Positions 17,008 to 25,264 of a stretch of DNA of 53,131 bases are shown here, piece by piece. The position numbers and the translations under genes are program-made. The stretch comes from Dorea sp. 5-2. Its GTDB lineage: Bacteria; Bacillota; Clostridia; Lachnospirales; Lachnospiraceae. How positions within the stretch are numbered: the first letter of the stretch is position 1; each line of letters starts with the position of its first letter. The notes under the pieces were generated by a model, which saw nothing but the letters and a program-made list of their open reading frames with translations, had not been told where the DNA came from and ran no database searches. The stretch spans positions 122,394 through 175,524 of the forward strand of contig NZ_KE159721.1 of assembly GCF_000403455.2 (NCBI RefSeq), read 5' to 3'.

Positions 17008-19482
17008 ATGTATAATCCAAGATTTGAGAAAGAAGTATTTAAGAGAGAAGTAAGGCAGAATGTAAAGCATCTCTTCCGGAAAGAGATCGAAGAGGTATCG
17101 CAGCAGGAATTGTATCAGGCAGTTTCTTATGCCGTGAAGGAAGCGATCATCGATGACTGGATCGCGACACAGAAGCAGTATGAGAAGGACGATCCGAAGA
17201 TCGTATATTATATGTCCATGGAGTTCCTGATGGGAAGAGCCCTTGGCAATAACCTGATCAACATGACGGCTTATACGGAAGTAAAAGAAGCGTTGGAAGA
17301 GATGGGCGTCAATCTGAATCTGCTTGAGGATGAGGAACCGGATCCGGCGCTGGGTAACGGCGGTCTTGGACGTCTCGCAGCCTGTTTCCTGGATTCACTG
17401 GCATCCCTGGGATATGCGGCATATGGATGCGGGATCCGTTATCGGTACGGCATGTTTAAGCAGAAGATCGAGGATGGTTACCAGGTGGAGACGCCGGATA
17501 ACTGGCTTGAGAACGGGAATCCATTTGAACTCAGGCGTCCGGAATACGCAAAAGAAGTCCGCTTCGGCGGAAATATCCGTATAGAGTATGACGACGAGGG
17601 CAAGATCCGTTTCGTTCAGGAGAACTACGAATCCGTTAAGGCGATTCCATATGATTATCCTATCGTCGGCTATAATAACCATGTTGTGAATACACTGCGT
17701 ATCTGGGATGCGGAACCGATCGTTGACTTCCAGCTGGAATCTTTCGACCGCGGAGATTATCACAAGGCTGTTGAGCAGCAGAATCTTGCGAAGAATATTG
17801 TAGAAGTCTTGTATCCGAATGATAATCATTATGCAGGAAAGGAACTGAGGCTTAAGCAGCAGTATTTCTTCGTATCTGCAAGCCTGCAGGCGGCGGTCGC
17901 CAAATATAAGAGAGCGCACGACGATATCCGGAAGATCCATGAGAAGATGACGATCCAGATGAATGATACGCATCCGACGGTAGCGGTAGCGGAGCTGATG
18001 CGTATCCTGCTTGACGAGGAAGGACTTGGATGGGAAGAGGCATGGGAGATCACGAAGAAGACCTGTGCATATACGAACCACACGATCATGGCAGAAGCGC
18101 TCGAGAAGTGGCCGATCGACCTGTTCTCCAGACTGCTTCCGCGTATCTACCAGATCATCCAGGAGATTGACAGACGGTTTGTAGAGCATATCCGCAAGAC
18201 ATATCCGGGTGATGAGAATAAGGTTAAGAAGATGGCGATCCTGCGTGACGGCCAGGTGAAGATGGCACATCTGGCAATCGTGGCGGGATATTCGGTCAAC
18301 GGTGTTGCAAGGCTGCATACGGAGATCCTTAAGAACCAGGAGCTTAAGGACTTCTATCAGATGATGCCGGAGAAGTTCAACAATAAGACCAACGGAATTA
18401 CCCAGAGACGTTTCTTGATGCACGGCAATCCGCTTCTTGCAGACTGGGTAACAAAGAAGCTTGGCACAAAAGACTGGATCATGGATCTTTCTTTGATGTC
18501 CGGACTTAAGAAATATGCGGATGACGAGACGGCGCTTAAGGAATTCATGGAGATTAAGTATAAGAATAAGGAACGTCTCGCAGAATATATTAAGAAGCAT
18601 AATGGGATCGAGGTCGATCCGAGATCGATCTTCGATGTACAGGTAAAGCGTCTGCATGAGTATAAGCGGCAGCTTATGAATATCCTCCATGTGATGTATC
18701 TGTATAACCAGATCAAGGAGCATCCGGAGAAGAATTTCTATCCAAGGACATTTATCTTCGGTGCGAAGGCGTCTGCAGGATATATCCGTGCGAAGGAGAT
18801 CATTAAGCTGATCAACTCCGTTGCCGAGGTTGTGAACAATGACCGCAGTATCAATGGAAAGATCAAGGTTGTATTTATCGAGGACTACCGTGTATCCAAT
18901 GCAGAGTGGATCTTCGCGGCTGCGGATGTCAGCGAGCAGATCTCAACGGCGTCTAAGGAAGCTTCAGGAACCGGTAACATGAAGTTCATGCTGAACGGCG
19001 CGCCGACACTTGGAACCATGGACGGGGCAAATGTAGAGATCGTGGAAGAAGTAGGTATTGAGAATGCATTTATCTTCGGCCTGAGCTCAGATGAGGTTAT
19101 TAACTATGAGCAGCAGGGCGGATATAATCCATGGGATGTCTATAATACCGATCCGGATGTCCGCAGAGTGGTAGACCAGTTGGTAGACGGTACTTACGCG
19201 CATGGCAACAGCGAGATGTACCGTGACCTTCACAATTCCCTCTTTACGAAGAAGGGCAGCCCGCGTCCGGATATGTACTTTATCCTGAAGGATTTCCGCG
19301 CTTATGCCGAAGCACAGGAGAAGGTAGAAGAGGCTTATCGTGATAAAGACAGATGGGCGAAGATGGCGCTTCTTAATACGGCATGCTGCGGCAAGTTCTC
19401 TTCTGACAGGACGATCCTTGAGTATGTGGACGATATCTGGAAATTAGATAAGATTACGGTGGAATCTTGGGAAGAGGAGTAG
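17008..19482 (+). CDS. glgP: Glycogen/alpha-glucan phosphorylase
   Basis: An 824-residue cytoplasmic enzyme of family GT35 that releases glucose-1-phosphate from the non-reducing end of glycogen or maltodextrin. Full family length. The pyridoxal-phosphate lysine is K659 in SGTGNMKFMLNGAPTLGTMDGA. Other family blocks: ALGNGGLGRLAACFLDS, NDTHPTVAVAEL, TKKTCAYTNHTIMAEAL, VKRLHEYKRQL. AAAGGGG precedes the ATG. It starts 89 bases after ileS, with no terminator between, so read-through from ileS is possible. It ends before a hairpin that also carries the spoIID start signals. The GH13 enzyme at the window start may share its substrate. Confidence 0.97.
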   Translation: MYNPRFEKEVFKREVRQNVKHLFRKEIEEVSQQELYQAVSYAVKEAIIDDWIATQKQYEKDDPKIVYYMSMEFLMGRALGNNLINMTAYTEVKEALEEMGVNLNLLEDEEPDPALGNGGLGRLAACFLDSLASLGYAAYGCGIRYRYGMFKQKIEDGYQVETPDNWLENGNPFELRRPEYAKEVRFGGNIRIEYDDEGKIRFVQENYESVKAIPYDYPIVGYNNHVVNTLRIWDAEPIVDFQLESFDRGDYHKAVEQQNLAKNIVEVLYPNDNHYAGKELRLKQQYFFVSASLQAAVAKYKRAHDDIRKIHEKMTIQMNDTHPTVAVAELMRILLDEEGLGWEEAWEITKKTCAYTNHTIMAEALEKWPIDLFSRLLPRIYQIIQEIDRRFVEHIRKTYPGDENKVKKMAILRDGQVKMAHLAIVAGYSVNGVARLHTEILKNQELKDFYQMMPEKFNNKTNGITQRRFLMHGNPLLADWVTKKLGTKDWIMDLSLMSGLKKYADDETALKEFMEIKYKNKERLAEYIKKHNGIEVDPRSIFDVQVKRLHEYKRQLMNILHVMYLYNQIKEHPEKNFYPRTFIFGAKASAGYIRAKEIIKLINSVAEVVNNDRSINGKIKVVFIEDYRVSNAEWIFAAADVSEQISTASKEASGTGNMKFMLNGAPTLGTMDGANVEIVEEVGIENAFIFGLSSDEVINYEQQGGYNPWDVYNTDPDVRRVVDQLVDGTYAHGNSEMYRDLHNSLFTKKGSPRPDMYFILKDFRAYAEAQEKVEEAYRDKDRWAKMALLNTACCGKFSSDRTILEYVDDIWKLDKITVESWEEE

Positions 19483-19516
19483 GGATGAACAAAATCGTAT
19501 AGATAAAGAGAATCAT

Positions 19517-19545
19517 GCATAAAAGAAAGGAACCCTCCATACAGT
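19517..19545 (+). promoter_or_regulatory. Sigma-E-type promoter of spoIID
   Basis: GCATAAA (19517-19523), 14 bases and CATACAGT (19538-19545) agree with the Bacillus sigma-E pattern KMATATT-N14-CATACANT; the -10 is a full match. The predicted start is near 19552, just before the ATG at 19564. It lies inside the glgP terminator hairpin. Confidence 0.65.
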
Positions 19546-19563
19546 GTATGGGAGGGTTCTTTT
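19530..19563 (+). terminator. glgP terminator hairpin holding the spoIID Shine-Dalgarno
   Basis: Arms 19530-19542 and 19546-19559 pair over 13 bases with one bulged G and loop AGT, followed by TCTTTT. The 3' arm contains GGGAGGG (19550-19556), seven bases before the spoIID ATG. In a long glgP transcript this Shine-Dalgarno is base-paired; in a short transcript from the internal promoter the 5' arm is missing and the site is free. Confidence 0.8.
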
Positions 19564-20448
19564 ATGCGGCTGAGAATGAAAAATATAGGATGCTACCTGC
19601 TCATCATCATATTGCTGCCGTATGTGGTCACGGTATTCCTGAATGGGCCAAGCATTACTTCTTATTCTCATGTGGATAGTACCAGTGTGAAGGTTCAGGA
19701 TGGGGATACCATAAGTGAGATGCCCATGGAGGAATATTGTATCGGGATACTGGCAAAAGAGATGCCGGCGTCTTACAGCAAAGAGGCGCTGAAAGCGCAG
19801 GCGATCCTGGTGCGGACCGAGGTCTGCCGGAAGATCAAAGAAGCGGGGAAGGAGGCGGTGTTGGAAGAGCAGTTCTGGACACGGAAGCAGATGGAGGATG
19901 CATGGGGCGCCAAATATTCCAAATATTACGGAAAATTAAAAGACGCGTGGGACGGTACGGAAGGCGCGGTGTTATTCTTCGGAGAAGGTTTGGCGCTGAC
20001 ACCGTTTTTCAGACTTAGCAACGGGTGTACGCGGGATGGAAAGGAGGTTCTTGGGAGTGAAGAATATCCGTATCTCAAGATCGTGGAGTGTCCCTATGAT
20101 ATTGAGAATAAGAAGCAGATCCAGACAGTAATGGCAGAAGATATGGACGCGGAGGTTACACAGACGGATACGGCAGGTTATGTGCTTGGCGTCCGGGTGG
20201 GGCAGGAGAATATAAGCGGAGAGGAATTCCGGAATACATATGGACTTGCATCGGGATGTTTCACGCTGCAGCGGTATAACGGGAAGATACGGATCACCAC
20301 GAGAGGAGAAGGACATGGTCTTGGAATGAGCCAGTATTCTGCCGACCGGATGGCAGAAGAAGGCTATACATACGACGAGATACTGCAATATTTTTATGAA
20401 GGCACAGAGATAAAAGAAGTGGCAGAAATATTACAGGACGTAGAATAA
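19564..20448 (+). CDS. spoIID: Stage II sporulation protein D, engulfment lytic transglycosylase
   Basis: A 294-residue membrane-anchored enzyme (N-terminal helix about 9-27) that cleaves peptidoglycan glycan strands during engulfment of the forespore. The catalytic Glu is probably E66 in GILAKEMPASYSKEALKAQA. The C-terminal GEGHGLGMSQYSADRMAEEGY and ILQYFYEGTEI are hallmarks of the SpoIID/LytB family. It starts directly after the glgP terminator T run and has a sigma-E-like promoter, which fits mother-cell expression. spoIIQ follows 44 bases downstream. SpoIIM and SpoIIP, its usual partners, are not in the window. Confidence 0.93.
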   Translation: MRLRMKNIGCYLLIIILLPYVVTVFLNGPSITSYSHVDSTSVKVQDGDTISEMPMEEYCIGILAKEMPASYSKEALKAQAILVRTEVCRKIKEAGKEAVLEEQFWTRKQMEDAWGAKYSKYYGKLKDAWDGTEGAVLFFGEGLALTPFFRLSNGCTRDGKEVLGSEEYPYLKIVECPYDIENKKQIQTVMAEDMDAEVTQTDTAGYVLGVRVGQENISGEEFRNTYGLASGCFTLQRYNGKIRITTRGEGHGLGMSQYSADRMAEEGYTYDEILQYFYEGTEIKEVAEILQDVE

Positions 20449-20472
20449 GACACTCGCTATCTGGCAAAAATA
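20443..20472 (+). promoter_or_regulatory. Sigma-F-type promoter of spoIIQ
   Basis: GAATA (20443-20447), 15 bases and GGCAAAAATA (20463-20472) fit the Bacillus sigma-F pattern GYATA-N15-GGNRANAHTR with one mismatch in the -35. It overlaps the end of spoIID and places the start near 20479, just before the spoIIQ Shine-Dalgarno. Confidence 0.55.
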
Positions 20473-20492
20473 TAGTCAGAGGTGGTGATAAG

Positions 20493-21251
20493 ATGAACAA
20501 GAAACAAAAGCCTTTACAGAAAATGAAAGGCGCTACCGCTGCAGCCGTCATTTGCTTTGTAGCAGCTATCGCGATAGTCGGAACATATACATTCAGTGAC
20601 TACAAACGGACACAGCGGGAAGAACAGATTGCAAAAGCGGTAGAAGAAGAGGATACAAAAGACAAGGAGAAAGAGGAACCGGCAGAAGAAGCAAATAATC
20701 TGGTCGTCAAGCAGGATGAGCCGGAAGAGACCGAGACACCGGAAGAGACCAAGACGCCTGAACCGGCAGATACTGCGGACGATAACACACAGGCTCCGGT
20801 CCAGAGTACGGCGGGGAGCGGCGCGTCCATTTATTTCAGTGAGGACAGTAAACTGCTCTGGCCGGTCAACGGGGCGATCATTATGAGTTACAGTATGGAC
20901 AAGACTGTGTACTTCTCAACATTAGACCAGTATAAGTACAATCCGGCTGTGATCATCTCCGGAGCGGAGGGAGATCAGGTACTCTGTGGTACGACAGGAG
21001 TCGTCAAATCTATTGACGTGACGGCTGAGACCGGTACGACGGTCAATGTGGATATCGGGAATGGCTATGAACTGATCTACGGGCAGCTGAAGGAAGTCCC
21101 GGTGAGCGTAGGCGATTATGTGGAGGCAAAGAGCGTACTGGGATATGTAAGCCAGCCGACAAAATACTACAGCGTGGAAGGATGCAATGTGTACTTCGAG
21201 ATGCGCAAAGACGGACAGCCGGTCAATCCGGTAGAATATCTGGAAGAGTAA
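20493..21251 (+). CDS. spoIIQ: SpoIIQ-like LytM-domain protein, probably catalytically inactive
   Basis: A 252-residue protein with one N-terminal membrane helix (about 16-33), a Glu/Thr/Pro-rich linker (about 45-110) and a C-terminal M23/LytM domain. In active M23 enzymes the end reads HLHFE; here it is CNVYFEMRKDGQPVNP, and the upstream H-x3-D is replaced by SMDKTVYFSTLDQY, so zinc binding should be lost. SpoIIQ is the forespore half of the SpoIIQ-SpoIIIAH channel; B. subtilis SpoIIQ also has a degenerate site. The position after spoIID and a sigma-F-like promoter support the assignment. The start has GAGGTGG upstream. Confidence 0.8.
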   Translation: MNKKQKPLQKMKGATAAAVICFVAAIAIVGTYTFSDYKRTQREEQIAKAVEEEDTKDKEKEEPAEEANNLVVKQDEPEETETPEETKTPEPADTADDNTQAPVQSTAGSGASIYFSEDSKLLWPVNGAIIMSYSMDKTVYFSTLDQYKYNPAVIISGAEGDQVLCGTTGVVKSIDVTAETGTTVNVDIGNGYELIYGQLKEVPVSVGDYVEAKSVLGYVSQPTKYYSVEGCNVYFEMRKDGQPVNPVEYLEE

Positions 21252-21290
21252 TAAGAGTAAAGGAATAGATCAGAATATAGGCAGAAAGAA

Positions 21291-21322
21291 AACGCCGGGA
21301 AATGAACTTCCGGCGTTTTTTG
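21291..21322 (+). terminator. Terminator after spoIIQ
   Basis: AACGCCGG (21291-21298) pairs with CCGGCGTT (21310-21317), followed by a T run. A strong GC-rich hairpin 40 bases after the stop codon. Confidence 0.9.
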
Positions 21323-21431
21323 CGCTGATATACAAAGAATAATTAATATATAGTTGTAAATACTGCTGCAATTAGATATTATATTATAGGTATTTTGTGA
21401 CAGCCTTATTAAGTTATTCGGGAGAAAAGGT

Positions 21432-21686
21432 ATGAATTATACATATATACTCCGGTGCAGGGACGGAACCTTGTATACGGGGTGGACGAACGATATAGAG
21501 AAGCGGGTAAAGGCGCATAATGAAGGAAAAGGTGCGAAGTATACCAAAGCGAGGCTGCCGGTGAAGCTGGTTTACAGTGAAGCGTTCGAGACGAAGACGG
21601 AGGCTATGAAGCGGGAGTACGCGATCAAGCGGATGCGGAGAGAAGCGAAGGAAAAGCTGATCGCGAAAGGGCGGCAAAATGGTTGA
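21432..21686 (+). CDS. GIY-YIG superfamily protein (UPF0213/YhbQ type)
   Basis: An 84-residue single-domain protein. [19 protein letters not shown] is the GIY-YIG core (here YIL...LYTG), with the catalytic Arg in IEKRVKAHN and a conserved Glu in [10 protein letters not shown]. The small stand-alone members of this family have been linked to DNA end processing or remain of unknown role. Start supported by GGGAGAAAAGG. It stands alone between the spoIIQ terminator and a convergent minus-strand gene. Confidence 0.85.
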   Translation: MNYTYILRCRDGTLYTGWTNDIEKRVKAHNEGKGAKYTKARLPVKLVYSEAFETKTEAMKREYAIKRMRREAKEKLIAKGRQNG

Positions 21687-21728
21687 ATATAGAAGAGCCG
21701 CATACAAAACCGTGAAATCTCTTGTATA

Positions 21729-21751
21729 GCAAAAGGGGCAACCCCTTGCGA
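21729..21751 (-). terminator. Terminator of the first AAA-like gene
   Basis: On the minus strand GCAAGGGG-TTG-CCCCTTTTGC forms a tight GC hairpin running into T. It lies in the gap between the convergent GIY-YIG and AAA-like genes. Confidence 0.6.
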
Positions 21752-21795
21752 AAGGGAAGCCCCGGTTACACGGATACGATCTTTGCCTGATCATA

Positions 21796-23385
21796 TCATA
21801 CAACAGCCTCGATCAGTATCTTGTCTCCGATCTTCAGTTCCCGGACGCCAATCTGTTTCTTGAGATTAAAGTCAAAACTCAGCATATATCCTTTGTCCAG
21901 ATGATAGTGGTCCAGATAATCAGATAATTGCCGCTCGCCGCGCTCATGATATGCGTTTCCCCGCCACAGCTTTAATTCAATTATAAATTGCTCGCCATGG
22001 TAATCTACGATCACATCCGTGCGTTCCATATTACGGGTTCTTGATTCGATATAGTAATTTCCTGAACCATTGATGATCGGACGCAGGTACAGAAGAAAAT
22101 ATCTCCGTCCGTCTTCTTCGAGAAAGGTCTGCTGCCTGTCTCCGTACAGATCATCAAAATGAGTCACAAATTTTTCAAGTACAAGCTTCATGTTCAGGCG
22201 TCCGTTGCAGATGAATTGATTTTTGTCTCTCAGAGCTTCATTATAAAGCACATTCTGCTGCATAGACGGAGACGCCAGAAACAAATTATATAATAATGTC
22301 TCAAAGATTCTGTTGGCGATTACAATAGTATGCCGCTCTTTCTTGACGAATCCAAACATCAGAGCCATTTCAATGGAGCGTAAACCGACCACATAAGGAA
22401 TCTCCTTTCCAAGGAACAGAAGGTCGCGGAGTGTAGACTCCAGTTCCGGATAGTCTTCCAGTTTGTTGATCAAAGATTCGAACAAAGTGTTCTGCTCCGA
22501 TAGAAAGATCCGCACGGCGTTAAGGACGTCTTCTCTGGTCCAGGCACGAGCGCCGTCGGCGGAGGTACGGCGGACGATGCGTTCATCCACCAGTTTACAA
22601 ATACTGGAAACGAGAAACGGATAACCGGAGGTGTAGTCATAGATCAGCTGGGCAATGCATTGGGTATCCATTCCTGTGTGATGGTTCTGCTCGTAGGACT
22701 CAAGCATGCCTGCAATGTCCGATGTGCCAAAGCTTAAGTCAACATGAAAATCTGCAGCAATGTTCCAGGGACTGTTGGTCTTATGACTGTCCTCTGTGAC
22801 AAATTTACGTTTCAGATTCTTTACATCATAAACGCCTGAGAGAATCACGGATCGGAAGAAAGGAATCTCATCACGATCGATATAATAACCTCTCATCTGG
22901 GCAAGAAAATCCAGAAACACCTGGTTATTGGTTGCACTGTCAACTTCATCAACAATAAATACAACGGGTTTTAAAGATAACCGGCACCATTCACTGAGAA
23001 GGGAAAATAAATCGGCGAGCCTTACCACAGGAGTAGCTCCGTCCCGGAAATGTTCCAGTCCATGGATTATTTCAGATGATGTGTTTTCGCGAATGCAGGG
23101 CTTCTTTAATATTTCTCTTGAGAGCGCTTCCACAAAAAGTTTTTCCGTCTCAAAATCCTGGTGGCTTAGCTTCTGGAAATCAAGGCTTAGAACGAAATAA
23201 TCCGCCTCAAGGTAGCGTCCTAACGCTTTCAGGGTCGTGGTTTTTCCATATTGTCTGGCGCGGTTGATCGTGAAATAATCACCGCGGTCGACCATCTCTT
23301 TTATCTCGGCAAGTTTGTTGTCGATATTTACCATGTAGTGAAGCGCGGGTTTGCAGTCTGCGCTGGTGTTGAATATTTTCTTCAT
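21796..23385 (-). CDS. AAA-like ATPase with C-terminal PD-(D/E)XK domain, paralogue 1
   Basis: A 529-residue cytoplasmic protein. The P-loop is the variant INRARQYGKTTTLKAL (about residues 39-54) and Walker B is VVFIVDEVDSAT. A middle helical region carries YDYTSGYPFLVSSICKLVDERIV, typical of AAA-like (PF14516-type) ATPases. The C-terminus has a PD-(D/E)XK-like core, TDVIVDYHGEQFIIELKLW, with Asp and E-x-K spaced as in nucleases, then QLSDYLDHYHLDKGYML. Function is unknown; related multi-copy families occur in gut anaerobes. A clear paralogue lies at 51250-52851. It stands alone with its own terminator. Whether the nuclease-like domain cuts DNA is not shown. Confidence 0.75.
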   Translation of the reverse strand: MKKIFNTSADCKPALHYMVNIDNKLAEIKEMVDRGDYFTINRARQYGKTTTLKALGRYLEADYFVLSLDFQKLSHQDFETEKLFVEALSREILKKPCIRENTSSEIIHGLEHFRDGATPVVRLADLFSLLSEWCRLSLKPVVFIVDEVDSATNNQVFLDFLAQMRGYYIDRDEIPFFRSVILSGVYDVKNLKRKFVTEDSHKTNSPWNIAADFHVDLSFGTSDIAGMLESYEQNHHTGMDTQCIAQLIYDYTSGYPFLVSSICKLVDERIVRRTSADGARAWTREDVLNAVRIFLSEQNTLFESLINKLEDYPELESTLRDLLFLGKEIPYVVGLRSIEMALMFGFVKKERHTIVIANRIFETLLYNLFLASPSMQQNVLYNEALRDKNQFICNGRLNMKLVLEKFVTHFDDLYGDRQQTFLEEDGRRYFLLYLRPIINGSGNYYIESRTRNMERTDVIVDYHGEQFIIELKLWRGNAYHERGERQLSDYLDHYHLDKGYMLSFDFNLKKQIGVRELKIGDKILIEAVV

Positions 23386-23487
23386 GATTCTTCTGCCCTC
23401 CCGGATACGATCAGAGTCTTTTATTAATATATCATATTTGGGAGGGTTTTCCTATTCTTAAATGAGGAAAAGTGTTGATGTTAATGA

Positions 23488-24150
23488 TCATAGTACAAAA
23501 GCATACATGACCACAAAATGGCATGCGCTTCCGCCCATTACAAACAGATGGAAGATCTCATGGCTGCCGAAATACTTATGCCTGCTGTTGAAGATAGGCA
23601 GTTTCAGCGCATAGATCACTCCCCCCACGGTATAGATGATCCCGCCTGCAAGAAGCCATCCGAAGGCAGCAGGAGACATGGAGTTCAGGATCTGGGTAAA
23701 TGCAAGCACGCAGGTCCAGCCCATCCCGATGTACAGGACTGAGGATACCCACTTTGGACAATATACCCAGAATGCTTTGATCAGGATGCCTATAAGGGCG
23801 ATTCCCCATACGATGCTAAGCAGCAGGATTCCGGTCTTCCCGCCAAGCACGAGCAGGCAGATGGGGGTATAGCTTCCCGCAATAAGTACGCTGATCATCA
23901 TATGATCGACCTTCTTGAGTATCGTATTGAGTTTCTCGGATCTGTTGAACGTATGATATGTGGTGCTTGCGGCATATAACAGGATCAGGCTTGCTGCGTA
24001 GACTGCGATAGAGACTACGTATATCCGGCTTGGTTCATGGGCAGCCTTGATCAGTAAGGGCACGGCTGCAAATATAGCCATCAGCATTCCGATGAAATGT
24101 GTGATCGCGCTTCCTGGATCTTTGATGTGTTCTTCAAGTGTATGTGTCAT
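23488..24150 (-). CDS. Haemolysin III / PAQR-family membrane protein
   Basis: A 220-residue integral membrane protein with seven predicted helices. Start 24150 (MTHTLEEHIKD) is preferred to a start 33 bases upstream because AGGAGGGG lies directly before it. Family residues: GSAITHFIG near the start, SLILLYAASTTYHTF after helix 2, and HEIFHLFVMGGSACHF at the end, which together give the Ser/His metal site of the CREST/PAQR superfamily. Despite the name, most members are not haemolysins. Monocistronic; a possible -10 TATAAT lies upstream on the minus strand near 24215 without a good -35. Confidence 0.88.
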   Translation of the reverse strand: MTHTLEEHIKDPGSAITHFIGMLMAIFAAVPLLIKAAHEPSRIYVVSIAVYAASLILLYAASTTYHTFNRSEKLNTILKKVDHMMISVLIAGSYTPICLLVLGGKTGILLLSIVWGIALIGILIKAFWVYCPKWVSSVLYIGMGWTCVLAFTQILNSMSPAAFGWLLAGGIIYTVGGVIYALKLPIFNSRHKYFGSHEIFHLFVMGGSACHFVVMYAFVL

Positions 24151-24315
24151 AATATCCCCTCCTGGTATAACAAAACTTGACATGTAGTATTTAAAACTAC
24201 GTGTTGCATATATGTATATTATACCCGGAGGGGAGAAAATGCAAGAATTTTAATAAAATTATTTAGAATTTTTATTTCGGCGGTTTTGCGATCAATCGGA
24301 AACACTTTCTGGAAA

Positions 24316-25230
24316 TCACAGAAGCTCCCGCTCTATGCGTTCTCTTGCTTCCGGCGCCTGTTTCTCCATCTTCTCAGGAAATCCGAACATGGATACGCAG
24401 GCGATATTGTCTCCGCCGGCTTTCGGCGCGTCAGCCTTCTGTTGCTTATTGGCAAAATCCATCTCCCGCAGAGTTTCAAAGATACCGTCAAAATCGACGT
24501 CCCCTTCGCCCATGGCGAGATGCTGGTGGATCGTAACGTCAGCTTTGCCCCGTCCATTGAGCCACGGCGGGTTGGCGATGTAGCGGCAGTCCAGTGTCTG
24601 GTTAAAGGTATCTGCAAAAAGGACATGTGTCAGTTCGTCTCCTGCATAACGCAGCATGGAGCGCACGTCCCCTTTGCCCTGATCGTAGAAAAAGCCATGA
24701 GGGGAAGAATAGACATAGCCCAGGTTCTTTGAACGGAAGGACTTTACCATGTCGCAAGTCTCGTTATTCAATTCACAGAAATCATACGGATGAGACTGGA
24801 TCTCTACACGGATTCCCTCCCGTTCTATGACCGGAAGGAGTTCATCCATGGACCGAAACCACATGCCGTTGCAGATCTCCTGTTGATTTGGATCGCCGGA
24901 AAGTTCCGTGTTGATTACCTTGACACCCATATCGCCAGCGATCTGTATCATGCGTTTCCAGTTAGCCACCGCAAATTGCCGCTGCTCTTCCGTAGGACCG
25001 GACCACCGATATACGACGATGAAAGAAGAAATCTCTACTCCGGTTTCTCGGAGCGCCTTCCGGTACTCATTTTCACATTCTTTTGAAAAGAGCGGATGTT
25101 TGTAGAAGGGATTGATCCTTGGATGCGGGGACTGTTCTATGTATTTGTATCCCCAGTCGGCTACCTGATGGATCATGCGGTTGATATCCATCTGTTTTGC
25201 AAGGACATCGACGTCAAATGCTATTTTCAT
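24316..25230 (-). CDS. Xylose-isomerase-like TIM-barrel sugar isomerase/epimerase
   Basis: A 304-residue protein of the AP-endonuclease-2/xylose isomerase-like fold (PF01261 type). Visible family elements: MKIAFDVDVLAK (first strand), GYKYIEQSPHPR, VKVINTELSGDP, IRVEIQSHPYDF, and THVLFADTFNQ, which supply the Glu, His and Asp metal ligands. It is the last gene of the minus-strand carbohydrate cluster, 34 bases after the dehydrogenase. The cluster holds two TIM barrels of this fold and one dehydrogenase, which suggests a multi-step conversion such as keto-sugar or inositol-like degradation. The exact substrate cannot be read from the sequence. Confidence 0.8.
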   Translation of the reverse strand: MKIAFDVDVLAKQMDINRMIHQVADWGYKYIEQSPHPRINPFYKHPLFSKECENEYRKALRETGVEISSFIVVYRWSGPTEEQRQFAVANWKRMIQIAGDMGVKVINTELSGDPNQQEICNGMWFRSMDELLPVIEREGIRVEIQSHPYDFCELNNETCDMVKSFRSKNLGYVYSSPHGFFYDQGKGDVRSMLRYAGDELTHVLFADTFNQTLDCRYIANPPWLNGRGKADVTIHQHLAMGEGDVDFDGIFETLREMDFANKQQKADAPKAGGDNIACVSMFGFPEKMEKQAPEARERIERELL

Positions 25231-25264
25231 ATGTTTGCTCCTTTTTATGTAGTATTATTTTTCT

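Noticed and set aside
17395..18723. Long minus-strand open frame (442 codons) opposite glgP
   Set aside because: It mirrors the codon pattern of glgP, has no ribosome site and its product is Leu/Arg/His-rich without family likeness.
24177..24220. Plus-strand TTGACA with a downstream TATATT
   Set aside because: No plus-strand gene follows for over 7 kb; probably chance in an AT-rich gap.
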